Shown piece after piece: positions 16,087-24,371 of a stretch of DNA of 35,788 nucleotides. Both the position numbers and the translations under genes were made by a program. A model generated the notes under the pieces. That model was not told the origin of the DNA. It did not search any database and saw nothing but the letters and a program-made list of their open reading frames with translations. This stretch comes from Bacillota bacterium (GTDB lineage Bacteria > Bacillota > Clostridia > Christensenellales > Aristaeellaceae). The stretch is from contig JAEZHM010000003.1 of the NCBI GenBank assembly GCA_023416585.1, forward strand, positions 1 to 35,788. Direction: 5' to 3'. Each line of letters opens with the position of its first letter. Within the stretch, counting starts at the first letter, position 1.

Positions 16087-16959
16087 ATGTTTTTAGCCAA
16101 CACATGGACCGACTACCAAGTCCTTGACACCGGCGGCGGCGAAAAGCTGGAGCGCTGGGGCAGCTTCATTCTGCGTCGCCCCGATCCCCAGGTGATATGG
16201 CCCGTATCCGATCCCGGGTTATGGGAAAAAGCTCAAGCCCATTATCACCGCAGCGAAAAAGGCGGCGGCCAGTGGGAGTTTTTTAATCAGCTTCCCGACA
16301 GGTGGACCATAGATCATGGGGAATTGAAGTTCTACGTCCGTCCCACAGGCTTCAAGCACACCGGCCTGTTCCCCGAGCAGGCGGCCAACTGGGTTTGGAT
16401 GGCCGGTCTTTGCAAAGCCCGCGCGGCACAAAGCAAAACGCCCCGTATTTTGAACCTGTTCGGTTATACAGGCGGGGCCACGCTGGCCTGCGCCGCTGCC
16501 GGAGCGCAGGTCACACATGTGGACGCCGCCCGTGGCATGGTGAACTGGGCACGAGAAAACCGTGAACTTTCCAAACTGCCCGAAGCAAGCTGCCGCTGGA
16601 TCGTGGAGGACGCATTGGCCTTTGTAAGAAGGGAAATCCGCCGCGGCAGCAGGTATGACGGGATTTTAATGGATCCGCCCAGTTATGGCCGCGGCCCCAA
16701 TGGCGAAGTGTGGAAGCTGGAGGATGAACTGTATGGCCTGTGCGAAACATGTTCGGAGGTTTTATCCGATACGCCTCTGTTTTTCCTCATCAACAGCTAT
16801 ACCACCGGCTTTCAGGCCAGCGTGCTCCATAATATTTTGCGGCTGTGCATAGGCGCAAAACACAGGGGCACCATCGATGCCCAGGAATTGTGCCTGCCTG
16901 TACTTACCGGCGGCTTGCTGCCCTGCGGGTCCAGCGTGCGATGGGAAGCGTATGTGTAA
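16087..16959 (+). CDS. Class I SAM-dependent methyltransferase (RlmI/RlmK-like)
   Basis: The 290-residue protein has the Rossmann methyltransferase core. Motif I is NLFGYTGGATLACAAAGAQV, the acidic end of beta-2 is HVDAA, and motif IV is MDPPSYGRG. The N-terminal part lacks a full PUA domain. It resembles the 23S rRNA cytosine-C5 methyltransferase group (RlmI-type), so rRNA is the likely substrate. The ATG at 16087 follows AAGGAG. Its last codons overlap the start of the RluA-type pseudouridine synthase by 8 nt, tying it to RNA modification. The exact position modified cannot be told. Confidence 0.85.
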   Translation: MFLANTWTDYQVLDTGGGEKLERWGSFILRRPDPQVIWPVSDPGLWEKAQAHYHRSEKGGGQWEFFNQLPDRWTIDHGELKFYVRPTGFKHTGLFPEQAANWVWMAGLCKARAAQSKTPRILNLFGYTGGATLACAAAGAQVTHVDAARGMVNWARENRELSKLPEASCRWIVEDALAFVRREIRRGSRYDGILMDPPSYGRGPNGEVWKLEDELYGLCETCSEVLSDTPLFFLINSYTTGFQASVLHNILRLCIGAKHRGTIDAQELCLPVLTGGLLPCGSSVRWEAYV

Positions 16960-17647
16960 CGTCGTCTATGAGGATAACCACCTGCTGGTGGTGATAAAGC
17001 CCACGAATCTCCTGACACAGGCAGATAAAACAGGGGATGACGACCTGCTGTCCCAAATGAAGCGCTATATTAAGGAAAAATATCAAAAGCCGGGGGATGT
17101 CTACCTGGGCCTTGTCCACCGCATGGACAGGCCTGTGGGCGGCCTTTTATGCCTGGCCCGCACCTCCAAGGCAGCGGCCCGGCTTTCCAATCAGGTGTCC
17201 AATCATGAGATGGCAAGGGAATACCTGGCTATCACAGAAGGAAACTTGCCGCCAAGTGGAATGCTTCGGCATTATCTCATCAAGGACGATATGCTGAACA
17301 TGGTTTCCACCGTACCGGAGGGAACGAAGGGCAGCCAGTTGGCGGTTTTGCACTTTGAGAGTCTCGACCAAAGGGATAACACATCCCTGTGCCACATCCG
17401 GCTGGAGACGGGCCGCGCCCATCAGATCAGGGTGCAGATGGCAGCTTCAGGGCATCCGCTTATAAACGACGCAAGATACGGCCACGGTATGCCAGGCAAT
17501 CAGATCGCACTGTGGGGAGCAAAGCTAACCCTTGCCCATCCAACTCTTCATAAAAAAATGACGTTCTACAGCGCACCTCAAGGTGATGCTTGGGCCATTT
17601 ACAAGGAGTCCATCGGCCGCTTTCTTACAGCGGAACCACTAAGTTAA
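16952..17647 (+). CDS. RluA-family pseudouridine synthase
   Basis: The 231-residue protein has the catalytic motif HRMDRPVGG (56-64), with Asp59 as the expected nucleophile, and the later ETGRAHQIRVQ segment typical of the RluA family. There is no S4 domain, so it is one of the short members. It isomerises uridine in rRNA or tRNA; the site is unknown. The ATG at 16952 overlaps the upstream methyltransferase stop, so the two are translationally coupled. The longer frame to 16877 lies inside the upstream gene. tgt follows 12 bp later on the same strand. Confidence 0.92.
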   Translation: MCNVVYEDNHLLVVIKPTNLLTQADKTGDDDLLSQMKRYIKEKYQKPGDVYLGLVHRMDRPVGGLLCLARTSKAAARLSNQVSNHEMAREYLAITEGNLPPSGMLRHYLIKDDMLNMVSTVPEGTKGSQLAVLHFESLDQRDNTSLCHIRLETGRAHQIRVQMAASGHPLINDARYGHGMPGNQIALWGAKLTLAHPTLHKKMTFYSAPQGDAWAIYKESIGRFLTAEPLS

Positions 17648-17659
17648 AAGGAGCATGGA

Positions 17660-18787
17660 ATGAGCAACCCATTTAAGTTCGAGCTTTACAAAACCTGCAA
17701 GCAGTCCGGCGCCCGGCTGGGTGTTTTACATACCCCCCACGGGGATATCGAGACACCAGTCTATATGCCGGTAGGCACTTTAGCTACAGTAAAGGCCGTG
17801 ATGCCAAGGGATTTAAGCGAAATCGGTTCGCAGATCATTTTGAGCAACACCTACCACTTGCACCTGCGTCCCGGCGAGGATCTGGTTAAGGAAGCCGGCG
17901 GGCTGCACCGCTTCATGCACTGGGACAAGCCTATCCTCACAGACAGCGGCGGTTTTCAGGTGTTTTCCCTGGCCGGCATCCGCAAGATCAAGGAGGAAGG
18001 AGTTACCTTCCAAAGCCATATCGATGGCAGCCGCCGCTTCATCTCTCCTGAAGTATCCATGCAGATCCAGCAGGACTTGGGCTCCGATATCGCCATGGCC
18101 TTTGACGTATGCTCCCCCTACCCCTGTGATTATGATACAGCCAAGGAAAATATGGAACGCACCCACCGTTGGGCCAAGCGCTGCCAAAATGCCCACACAA
18201 GGCCGGACCAGGCGCTGTTCGGCATTGTGCAGGGCGCGTTTTACAAGGACCTGCGAGTGGAAAGCGCAAAAGTCCTCGCGGATATGAATTTTATCGGCTA
18301 TGGCATAGGCGGCCTTTCCGTGGGCGAACCCAAGCCAATCATGTACGAAATGTTGGAAGAATTGATGCCGTTTATGCCTGTACACAAGCCCCGCTACCTG
18401 ATGGGCGTAGGCTCTCCCGACTGCCTGATAGAGGGTGTATTGCGCGGTGTGGACATGTTCGACTGCGTGTTGGCCACCCGCGTAGCCAGGAACGGTACCA
18501 TTCTGACAGGCCGGGGCCGGCTTGTGGTGCGCAACGCCGAGTACGCCCGTGATTTTTCACCTCTGGAAGATGGTTGCGACTGCTACGCCTGCCAAAACTT
18601 TTCACGCGCCTATATCCGCCACCTGTTCAAGGCCCAGGAAATACTGGGCGCACAGCTGGCTTCCATTCACAACCTGCGCTTTTTGACAAGGCTGATGGAG
18701 CAGGTAAGAAACGCCATCCAGGAAGATAGCCTGCTGGATTTTCGCAAAGCATTCTTCGCAAATTACGACATGAGCCGGAATTTCTAG
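17660..18787 (+). CDS. tgt: tRNA-guanine transglycosylase
   Basis: The 375-residue TIM-barrel enzyme exchanges guanine 34 in GUN-anticodon tRNAs for the queuosine precursor preQ1. Visible motifs are DSGGFQVFSL (95-104) with its base-binding Asp, the catalytic MFDCVLATR region (Asp268 as nucleophile candidate), and the zinc site CDCYACQ plus a downstream His. The usual LPTR is LATR here, a small change. The ATG at 17660 follows AAGGAG, 12 bp after the pseudouridine synthase. In many bacteria tgt precedes yajC, as here, though yajC has its own promoter. Confidence 0.97.
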   Translation: MSNPFKFELYKTCKQSGARLGVLHTPHGDIETPVYMPVGTLATVKAVMPRDLSEIGSQIILSNTYHLHLRPGEDLVKEAGGLHRFMHWDKPILTDSGGFQVFSLAGIRKIKEEGVTFQSHIDGSRRFISPEVSMQIQQDLGSDIAMAFDVCSPYPCDYDTAKENMERTHRWAKRCQNAHTRPDQALFGIVQGAFYKDLRVESAKVLADMNFIGYGIGGLSVGEPKPIMYEMLEELMPFMPVHKPRYLMGVGSPDCLIEGVLRGVDMFDCVLATRVARNGTILTGRGRLVVRNAEYARDFSPLEDGCDCYACQNFSRAYIRHLFKAQEILGAQLASIHNLRFLTRLMEQVRNAIQEDSLLDFRKAFFANYDMSRNF

Positions 18788-18848
18788 CGGTCTTATATTC
18801 CTTTTGTGACGCTTTCCTGAAAACTTTCCTGCTTTGTCCAATAATCCC

Positions 18849-18877
18849 TTGCGCGGTTCATCGTTTCTTGTTATAAT
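18849..18877 (+). promoter_or_regulatory. Sigma-A promoter for yajC
   Basis: TTGCGC (18849-18854) and a perfect TATAAT (18872-18877) are 17 bp apart, 35 bp before the yajC start. Confidence 0.75.
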
Positions 18878-18912
18878 CTCATAGACAGAATGTTGAAGGG
18901 AGACCCCAATCC

Positions 18913-19320
18913 ATGCTGAATACGCTTATCAACTGGGCATTTGGCCTCAACGCAGCCCTGGCAGATGCCGCCACCACTGGCGGAACCACTGCCGCCGATC
19001 CTAATGCCGTCGCAACTCCCGGTGTGCCCGATCTTTTGAGCACGCTCATCCCCATGGCGCTGATCTTTGTGGTGTTCTATTTCCTGCTCATCAGGCCCCA
19101 GCGGAAAAAGGATAAAAAAGTCAAGGAAATGCTTTCTGCACTCAAAGTAACCGACCGCATCTGCACCATCGGCGGCATCTACGGTACCATCGTGGCCATT
19201 AAGGATGATACCTTCACTGTCGCAGTGGGCCAGGACAACGTGAAGCTGGTGTTTGCCCGCTGGGCCATCCGCAATGTGGAAGAAGTCTCTGTGGAAAACG
19301 ACTCCGAAGTGCTGGCGTAA
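18913..19320 (+). CDS. yajC: Preprotein translocase subunit YajC
   Basis: The 135-residue protein has one membrane helix (about 43-60) followed by RPQRKKDKKVKEML and the YajC beta domain with CTIGGIYGTIVAIKDD. YajC associates with SecDF and SecYEG and aids protein export. The N-terminus has an extra Ala/Thr-rich segment of about 40 residues before the helix, longer than in E. coli. The ATG at 18913 follows GAAGGGAG. It lies between tgt and the TIGR04086 protein, a common clostridial order. Confidence 0.93.
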   Translation: MLNTLINWAFGLNAALADAATTGGTTAADPNAVATPGVPDLLSTLIPMALIFVVFYFLLIRPQRKKDKKVKEMLSALKVTDRICTIGGIYGTIVAIKDDTFTVAVGQDNVKLVFARWAIRNVEEVSVENDSEVLA

Positions 19321-19341
19321 GTCAAACCAACAAGCATAAAC

Positions 19342-19390
19342 CCTCCCAGTCCTGCATACAGTTGAGCAAAAAGGACAGGGAGGTTTTTTT
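19342..19390 (+). terminator. Terminator whose 3' arm is the ribosome binding site of the next gene
   Basis: CCTCCC (19342-19347) pairs with GGGAGG (19378-19383), and GTCC (19349-19352) with GGAC (19373-19376), with one A-A mismatch. Seven T (19384-19390) follow and run straight into the ATG at 19391. The GGGAGG arm is also the only good ribosome binding site for that ATG. It can act both as an intrinsic terminator after yajC and as a lid over the start of the TIGR04086 gene. Confidence 0.75.
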
Positions 19391-19807
19391 ATGTCCCAGA
19401 CGAAGACCGCGCCCCGCAGGCGTGCCCGCACGCGCAGCCAGGGCGCGTGGAGCCGCATCCTGAGGGGCCTGATTGTAGCTGTGGCGGTATCGGCGGCGGG
19501 CATACTGGTATTTGCGCTTCTGATGCAGTGGCTCAAGCCGTCTGATGGCGTCATTCGCGTATTTAACCAAGTTTTGAAACTCGTATCCATAGTGGTGGGC
19601 GTCATTTCCGCCGTGGGGCGCGGCGGAGAAAAGGGCCTTGTCCGCGGTGCAGCGGTGGGCCTGTTATACATGGGCCTGGGCGTATCCCTATACGCTCTGC
19701 TCACAGGCCAGAACCTTCCCTTCACCTCCTACCTGGGTGATCTGGGCATGGGGCTTGCCGGAGGCGGGCTGACGGGGATGATTCTTTCCAATCTTGCTGC
19801 AAAGTGA
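19391..19807 (+). CDS. TIGR04086-family membrane protein
   Basis: The 138-residue protein has an arginine-rich cytoplasmic start (about 20 residues) and roughly four hydrophobic helices with many glycines. Sequence and position between yajC and the SCIFF genes match the TIGR04086 family, a clostridial membrane protein of unknown function found in this neighbourhood. The ATG at 19391 is immediately preceded by the T-run of the terminator-like hairpin, and its ribosome binding site is in the hairpin arm. No catalytic motif is visible. The stop overlaps the promoter region of scfA. Confidence 0.8.
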   Translation: MSQTKTAPRRRARTRSQGAWSRILRGLIVAVAVSAAGILVFALLMQWLKPSDGVIRVFNQVLKLVSIVVGVISAVGRGGEKGLVRGAAVGLLYMGLGVSLYALLTGQNLPFTSYLGDLGMGLAGGGLTGMILSNLAAK

Positions 19808-19836
19808 TTGCAACAAAAGGAAATTCGGTGTATAAT
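19808..19836 (+). promoter_or_regulatory. Strong sigma-A promoter for the SCIFF precursor
   Basis: TTGCAA (19808-19813) and TATAAT (19831-19836) are 17 bp apart, directly after the upstream stop. It gives a very short leader before the GGAGGAGG ribosome binding site. Confidence 0.8.
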
Positions 19837-19871
19837 ACCTCCATTACCACCCAAGATGGAGGAGGATTCCC

Positions 19872-20069
19872 ATGAAACATATTAAGACCATTCAACGCGA
19901 CTGCCTGAAACAGTCCTTGGTTCACGGCGGCTGCGGCGAATGCCAGGCTTCCTGTCAGAGCGCATGTAAAACGAGCTGCACAGTAGCCAACCAGTCCTGT
20001 GCCAACAAAGAAAACAATGCTGTATTGGCTGGCGGCGAGGGAAAACTGAACCGCGCCTTTGGCAAGTAA
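19872..20069 (+). CDS. scfA: Six-cysteine ranthipeptide SCIFF precursor, extended form
   Basis: The 65-residue precursor begins MKHIKTI and has the hallmark GGCGECQASCQSACKTSC block. Its six core cysteines are 21, 24, 28, 32, 36 and 43. The maturase joins Cys sulfurs to neighbouring residues as thioethers (ranthipeptide class). Two things are atypical: an extra Cys11 in the leader and a C-terminal tail of about 20 residues (from Asn45 to Lys65); most SCIFF peptides stop near residue 46. The ATG at 19872 has a GGAGGAGG site and a consensus promoter. The maturase gene follows after a hairpin. SCIFF is nearly universal in Clostridia; its biological role is not settled. Confidence 0.96.
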   Translation: MKHIKTIQRDCLKQSLVHGGCGECQASCQSACKTSCTVANQSCANKENNAVLAGGEGKLNRAFGK

Positions 20070-20090
20070 CAAAACATACTGGCTGTTTAC

Positions 20091-20122
20091 AAGCGGGAGG
20101 CGGACTCCCGCTTATTGTTGTT
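20091..20122 (+). terminator. Attenuator-like hairpin between scfA and scfB
   Basis: A perfect 9-bp stem, AAGCGGGAG with CTCCCGCTT, has a 5-nt loop and is followed by ATTGTTGTT, a weak T-run. It probably terminates part of the transcripts, giving more precursor than maturase message. Confidence 0.65.
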
Positions 20123-20151
20123 CATAAAAGCTATATCTGGAGGATACCGTC

Positions 20152-21498
20152 TTGATACATACCTTTATAGCGATAGGTCAGCCCATGGCGCTGGATGTGG
20201 GTTCCGGCGCTGTTCATGCCCTGGATGAGCTTGCCTTTGAAGCTCTCAATCTGCGGGACACGCTTGCAGGAGATGAGATTGTTCAAACTCTTTCCAAGCG
20301 CTTTGATCCCAAAGAAGTGGAAGAAGTGCTTTGCGAACTTAACGAACTTGAACAAATGGGCCAATTGAACACACCTGACAACTATGACGATGTTGAGGTT
20401 CATTCCCCCGGCGTGGTCAAGGCCATGTGCCTGCATGCAGCACACGACTGCAACCTGCGCTGCCGCTACTGCTTTGCGGGCGCAGGCGAATACCACGGCC
20501 GCAACCGGTGCATGCTGACGGTGGAAACAGGCAAGGCTGCCCTTGACTGGCTTGTGAAAATGAGTGGAAAAAGGGTCAACTTGGAGGTGGACTTTTTTGG
20601 CGGCGAACCGCTGATGAACTTCAAGGCTGTCAAAGAGATCGTGGCCTATGGCCGGGAGCTGGAGAAGATACACAGTAAGCACTTCAAGTTTACCACTACC
20701 ACCAACGGCCTTCTGCTCACCGATGAAGTGATAGACTTTCTCAATAGAGAAATGGACAACGTTGTTCTCTCCATTGATGGGCGGCCCGAAGTGCATGACC
20801 GCATGCGCCCAACGCCAAACGGCAGCGGCAGTTATGCCCATATTATCCCTAACGCGCTGCGCCTGGCCAAATCCCGGAATCAGCAGAAGTATTATATCCG
20901 GGGCACCTTCACTGCCCATAATCTGGATTTTGCAAGCGATGTACTGCATTTGGCCGACGCGGGCTTTGAGCAGTTGTCCATCGAGCCTGTGGTGGCCGAT
21001 CCCGCCTGCGAATACGCGCTTACCAAGGAACATCTTCCCCGAATTTTTGAAGAATACGAGACATTGGCAAAAGAGTATTTAAGGCGCCGTCAGGATGGCC
21101 GCTGGTTCAACTTTTTTCACTTTATGGTTGATCTCACCGGCGGCCCTTGCCTTCGCAAACGCCTTACCGGCTGCGGCGCGGGCAATGAATACGTGGCCGT
21201 CACGCCGGAAGGCGATATCTACCCCTGCCATCAGTTTGTGGGCCGGGAAGGGTTTAAAATGGGTTCGGTGCTTGACGGTTCCTTCGACACAACCATCCAG
21301 CATAGATTCGCAGCCAACAACGTGCTGTCCAAGGAGGAATGCAGAAGCTGCTGGGCGCGTTTCTTCTGCTCCGGCGGCTGTGCCGCAAACGCCCATATGT
21401 TCCATGGTGATATTGGAAAACCATACGATCTGGAGTGCCAAATGGAGCGCAAGCGTCTGGAATGCGCCATGGCGCTATATACGCTGGAGCGGAAATAA
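20152..21498 (+). CDS. scfB: SCIFF peptide maturase, radical SAM/SPASM enzyme
   Basis: The 448-residue enzyme opens with a peptide-recognition (RRE-like) region (about 1-90). The radical-SAM motif CNLRCRYC follows (Cys100, 104, 107), with FFGGEP after it, and the C-terminal SPASM region contains CGAGNEYVAVTPEGDIYPC and CRSCWARFFCSGGC for auxiliary iron-sulfur clusters. It forms the thioether cross-links in SCIFF. The start is TTG at 20152: GGAGG at 20139-20143 sits 8 nt upstream and no ATG fits better. It is directly downstream of scfA, separated by the attenuator-like hairpin. Confidence 0.96.
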   Translation: MIHTFIAIGQPMALDVGSGAVHALDELAFEALNLRDTLAGDEIVQTLSKRFDPKEVEEVLCELNELEQMGQLNTPDNYDDVEVHSPGVVKAMCLHAAHDCNLRCRYCFAGAGEYHGRNRCMLTVETGKAALDWLVKMSGKRVNLEVDFFGGEPLMNFKAVKEIVAYGRELEKIHSKHFKFTTTTNGLLLTDEVIDFLNREMDNVVLSIDGRPEVHDRMRPTPNGSGSYAHIIPNALRLAKSRNQQKYYIRGTFTAHNLDFASDVLHLADAGFEQLSIEPVVADPACEYALTKEHLPRIFEEYETLAKEYLRRRQDGRWFNFFHFMVDLTGGPCLRKRLTGCGAGNEYVAVTPEGDIYPCHQFVGREGFKMGSVLDGSFDTTIQHRFAANNVLSKEECRSCWARFFCSGGCAANAHMFHGDIGKPYDLECQMERKRLECAMALYTLERK

Positions 21499-21524
21499 AA
21501 TCCTTAACAATTTTCCAAAAAATA

Positions 21525-21540
21525 TTCATAAAGCGTTCAT
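21525..21540 (+). promoter_or_regulatory. TTCAT direct repeat at 11-bp pitch upstream of htrA
   Basis: TTCAT occurs at 21525-21529 and 21536-21540, one helical turn apart, just upstream of the htrA promoter. OmpR-family response regulators such as CssR, which controls htrA in Bacillus, bind repeats with this pitch. The match is short and unproven. Confidence 0.3.
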
Positions 21541-21567
21541 TATCAGGTCAAAATTCTTGCTTATACT
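21540..21567 (+). promoter_or_regulatory. Probable promoter of htrA
   Basis: TTATCA (21540-21545) and TATACT (21562-21567) with 16 bp between them, 33 bp upstream of the start codon. The -35 box is weak, as expected for an activated promoter. Confidence 0.5.
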
Positions 21568-21600
21568 ACTCTCGAATCCACCAAAGGAGGGATATAGAGA

Positions 21601-22866
21601 ATGAAAGACCATCTAAAAAAACATCTATTAGGGTATATTGCCGTAGCCTTGGTATTTACAATGGCGGGCGCAAGTCTTACACTCCTGGCGTCCAGCGGCG
21701 GCAATGCCAGCGCGGAACAGCAAAGGCTGGCCACCAAGATCGAAGGCACCGTCACCAGCCCCTTCACCGCAGCCATCGCGGCGGTACGTGACAGCGTGGT
21801 CGGCGTCAGCAACTACACGACCTACAACTATGGCGGGTTTGGCCGTTTCGGCGGATTTGACTTCAACTTCCCCGGACAGGGTCAAAATGGCGGGAACGGT
21901 GGAAATCAAGAAACGCTGCAGGCTACCGGCAGCGGCGTGGTTATCAGCGCCGATGGATATGTGCTAACCAACTACCATGTAGTGGAAGGCAACACAAGCG
22001 TAAAGATCACTACCCCCCAGAAGACTTATGACGCTGAGGTGATCGCTTACGATCAAAACCTGGATATCGCCATCCTCCAGGCAAAAGACCTGAAGCTGAA
22101 CCCTGTTTCTTTGGGTGACAGCGATACCTTGCAGGTAGGCGACTGGGCAATTGCCATCGGCAATCCTCTTGGCACGGAACTGGCCGGCACAACCACGGTG
22201 GGCATCGTGTCCGCCCTGAACCGGCAAGTGAGTTCAAACAGCACCGACGCGTACGGCATACGTAACACCAATACCATGATTCAGGTGGATGCCGCCATCA
22301 ACAGCGGCAATAGCGGCGGAGGCATGTTCAACGTACTGGGCGAACTGATGGGCATCCCCACCCTGAAGTATTCCGGCAACCTCTTCAGCGGCTCCTCTGT
22401 GGAAGGCATTGGAATGTGCATCCCTATCAATGCTGCCAAGCCCTTAATAGAAAATGTGCTTTCCGGCAAAGCCAAGGGTAACCAAAGCGGTTCCAATCCC
22501 TCTTCCGAAAATCCCAGGCCCCGCTTGGGCGTGTCAGTCGCTGGCATTGATCAAAGCAACAACTCTGCCGTTGCCGCGGGCAAGCTTCCCGCCGGCGTAT
22601 ATGTAAGCAACGTCGAGGACAATTCCCCCGCGCAAAAAGCGGGCATTCAGGCAAGTGACATCATCGTGGAAATCGACGGTCAGCGCATGATAACCACCGA
22701 TGAAATGATCACTTACCTCTCTACAAAAAAGGAAGGCGACGTTGTCAAGATCAAGGTATACCGCGTGCCCGGCATCCAGAATTTCGGCACTGTCGATGAA
22801 ATTCCCAAGGGCGAATACAAGGACTTTGATGCAACGCTGGCCATCCTTGACAAGGTTGCACAATAA
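21601..22866 (+). CDS. Membrane-anchored HtrA/DegP-type serine protease
   Basis: The 421-residue protein has a basic start and a membrane helix (about 10-30). A Gly/Asn/Phe-rich stretch (70-104) follows, then a trypsin-like S1C protease domain with His126 (TNYHVVEG), Asp155 (DQNLDIAIL) and Ser238 (NSGNSGGGM), and one PDZ domain (about 305-400). It degrades misfolded exported proteins at the cell surface. The ATG at 21601 follows AAAGGAGGG. It follows scfB but has its own promoter and a strong terminator at 22913-22941, so it is a single-gene unit. Confidence 0.95.
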   Translation: MKDHLKKHLLGYIAVALVFTMAGASLTLLASSGGNASAEQQRLATKIEGTVTSPFTAAIAAVRDSVVGVSNYTTYNYGGFGRFGGFDFNFPGQGQNGGNGGNQETLQATGSGVVISADGYVLTNYHVVEGNTSVKITTPQKTYDAEVIAYDQNLDIAILQAKDLKLNPVSLGDSDTLQVGDWAIAIGNPLGTELAGTTTVGIVSALNRQVSSNSTDAYGIRNTNTMIQVDAAINSGNSGGGMFNVLGELMGIPTLKYSGNLFSGSSVEGIGMCIPINAAKPLIENVLSGKAKGNQSGSNPSSENPRPRLGVSVAGIDQSNNSAVAAGKLPAGVYVSNVEDNSPAQKAGIQASDIIVEIDGQRMITTDEMITYLSTKKEGDVVKIKVYRVPGIQNFGTVDEIPKGEYKDFDATLAILDKVAQ

Positions 22867-22912
22867 GCGCTTAAGTCCATCGCAATTCGCTCAGTCCCTC
22901 ATGAATTACTCC

Positions 22913-22941
22913 TGCCCCGGCGATCGCGCCGGGGCATTTTT
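22913..22941 (+). terminator. Rho-independent terminator of htrA
   Basis: A perfect 10-bp stem, TGCCCCGGCG with CGCCGGGGCA, has a 4-nt loop and is followed by five T. Confidence 0.9.
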
Positions 22942-23011
22942 CATACGCAGCAAAGGCCGGTACCTTACAGCCATTTGGAATGCGTTTGTGCCATATACTC
23001 CTGTATCGATT

Positions 23012-23021
23012 TCTAATTAGA
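23012..23021. promoter_or_regulatory. TCTAATTAGA palindrome upstream of the MFS/ArsR promoter
   Basis: A perfect 10-bp palindrome ends 18 bp before the -35 box at 23040, and a related CTAATT recurs between the -35 and -10 boxes. The downstream ArsR-type regulator could bind here and control its own operon. Inference only. Confidence 0.35.
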
Positions 23022-23039
23022 TTTTAATCAAACACTCTA

Positions 23040-23067
23040 TTGACATCCATCTAATTCCTGGTATACT
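23040..23067 (+). promoter_or_regulatory. Sigma-A promoter of the MFS-ArsR operon
   Basis: A perfect TTGACA (23040-23045) and TATACT (23062-23067) with 16 bp between them, 43 bp before the MFS start. Confidence 0.8.
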
Positions 23068-23110
23068 ATGGCCGATAAGATTTCATGTATATCAAAGGAG
23101 TGTATGACGT

Positions 23111-24358
23111 ATGTCTAACAAGATTGGCGGGTATCGCGCCATCCTGCGCCACAAGCAATATACGAAGCTCATTGCCGCCAATGTGATCAACCGGTTCGGC
23201 GATTCCATCGACACCATTGCCTTCACATGGCTGGTGTACGAGTTAAGCGGAAGCGCTGCTTGGTCTGCCATCATCTTTGGCGTAAACATGCTGCCTACCG
23301 TTGTGCTCGGCCCCTTTGCCGGCGCACTGGCAGAGCATATGGATAAAAAGTGGACCATGGTCATAAGCGATATTACCCGCGGCCTCCTGGTGGCGCTGAC
23401 CGCCGCATTGTATGTGTTCAACGTTCTGACCCCGGTCCTGATGCTGATTATCACACTGTTGCACTCCACGGTGGAAGCTTTCCGTATTCCTTGCGGCATG
23501 GCCATTGTACCAAGACTTTTGCCCAAAGAGGATTATGAGTTCGGCCTTTCACTCAACAGCAGCCTGAGCCGCGTGACGGAGATCGTCGGTTTGGCCTGCG
23601 CGGCGGGGATCATTGCTGCCATAAACATTTCCGGAGCGATTTTTATCGACGGCATTACCTTTTTCCTGTCTGCTTTGCTGATCGCCTTGGTGAAAACCGT
23701 TAAGGAAAAGGAGAATGGCGAGCCAGCGGAGAAACAGGATTACTGGAGGACGCTAAAAGGCGGAATATCCTACGTCCTGAAGACCCGTGCCATCCTGAAC
23801 CTATGCTTGCTGGCATTGCTGCTTAACAGTTTGCTTGTGCCGCTGAGCGCGTTGAATGCTCCCCTGGTCAACATGTACAATCTGGGACCGGAGGCCATGT
23901 CTGTAGCCGGCATACTGCTCACAGCGGGCGCTGGGCTTGGTGCGTTCATCTACCCATACATTAAGCGCCGTCTAAGCGGCAAATCTGTAACTATCGCAGG
24001 TTTCCTGGCCGTCTCCCTCTGCTATGGCGCGTTGGTATGGCTGAAGGAACTGACAGCCGTTCCGGCCTTGTTCATCGCAGGAATTTGCATCACGCTGCTG
24101 CTGTTCTCCGTCACAATAGCGCTGCTCAGCGGCCATTTCAATGTTATGGTCATGAAGCTGGTCAATCAGGATTATCTGGCTCGGGTGGGGTCTACCATGA
24201 ATGCCGTATGCACACTGGCCATGCCCGTCATTTCCTTCTGCATGGGAGGCCTGACGCTTCTTATGGGGCTCAGCGGGGTACTATATCTTTTCGGAGGCAT
24301 CTGCTTTGTATCGCTGCTGCTTTTAATAAGATTCCGCATGCTGGACAGCATGGATTAA
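23111..24358 (+). CDS. MFS permease (drug/siderophore-exporter type)
   Basis: The 415-residue protein has about twelve hydrophobic helices. The N-terminal half shows NRFGDSIDTIAFTWLVYELSG, typical of the MFS_3/EntS-like group of exporters, and an early loop EHMDKKWTM. The substrate is unknown. The ATG at 23111 follows AAAGGAG; another ATG at 23104 stops after four codons. The ArsR-type regulator starts 13 bp after its stop, so they form an operon and the regulator probably controls export. Confidence 0.9.
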   Translation: MSNKIGGYRAILRHKQYTKLIAANVINRFGDSIDTIAFTWLVYELSGSAAWSAIIFGVNMLPTVVLGPFAGALAEHMDKKWTMVISDITRGLLVALTAALYVFNVLTPVLMLIITLLHSTVEAFRIPCGMAIVPRLLPKEDYEFGLSLNSSLSRVTEIVGLACAAGIIAAINISGAIFIDGITFFLSALLIALVKTVKEKENGEPAEKQDYWRTLKGGISYVLKTRAILNLCLLALLLNSLLVPLSALNAPLVNMYNLGPEAMSVAGILLTAGAGLGAFIYPYIKRRLSGKSVTIAGFLAVSLCYGALVWLKELTAVPALFIAGICITLLLFSVTIALLSGHFNVMVMKLVNQDYLARVGSTMNAVCTLAMPVISFCMGGLTLLMGLSGVLYLFGGICFVSLLLLIRFRMLDSMD

Positions 24359-24371
24359 GAAAGGAGCGCTT

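Noticed and set aside
19838..19862. CCTCCAT/ATGGAGG hairpin that could mask the scfA ribosome binding site
   Set aside because: The predicted transcript starts near 19843, inside the 5' arm, so the stem would not form in the message.
20131..21033. 300-codon open frame opposite scfB
   Set aside because: Antisense shadow of the radical SAM maturase.
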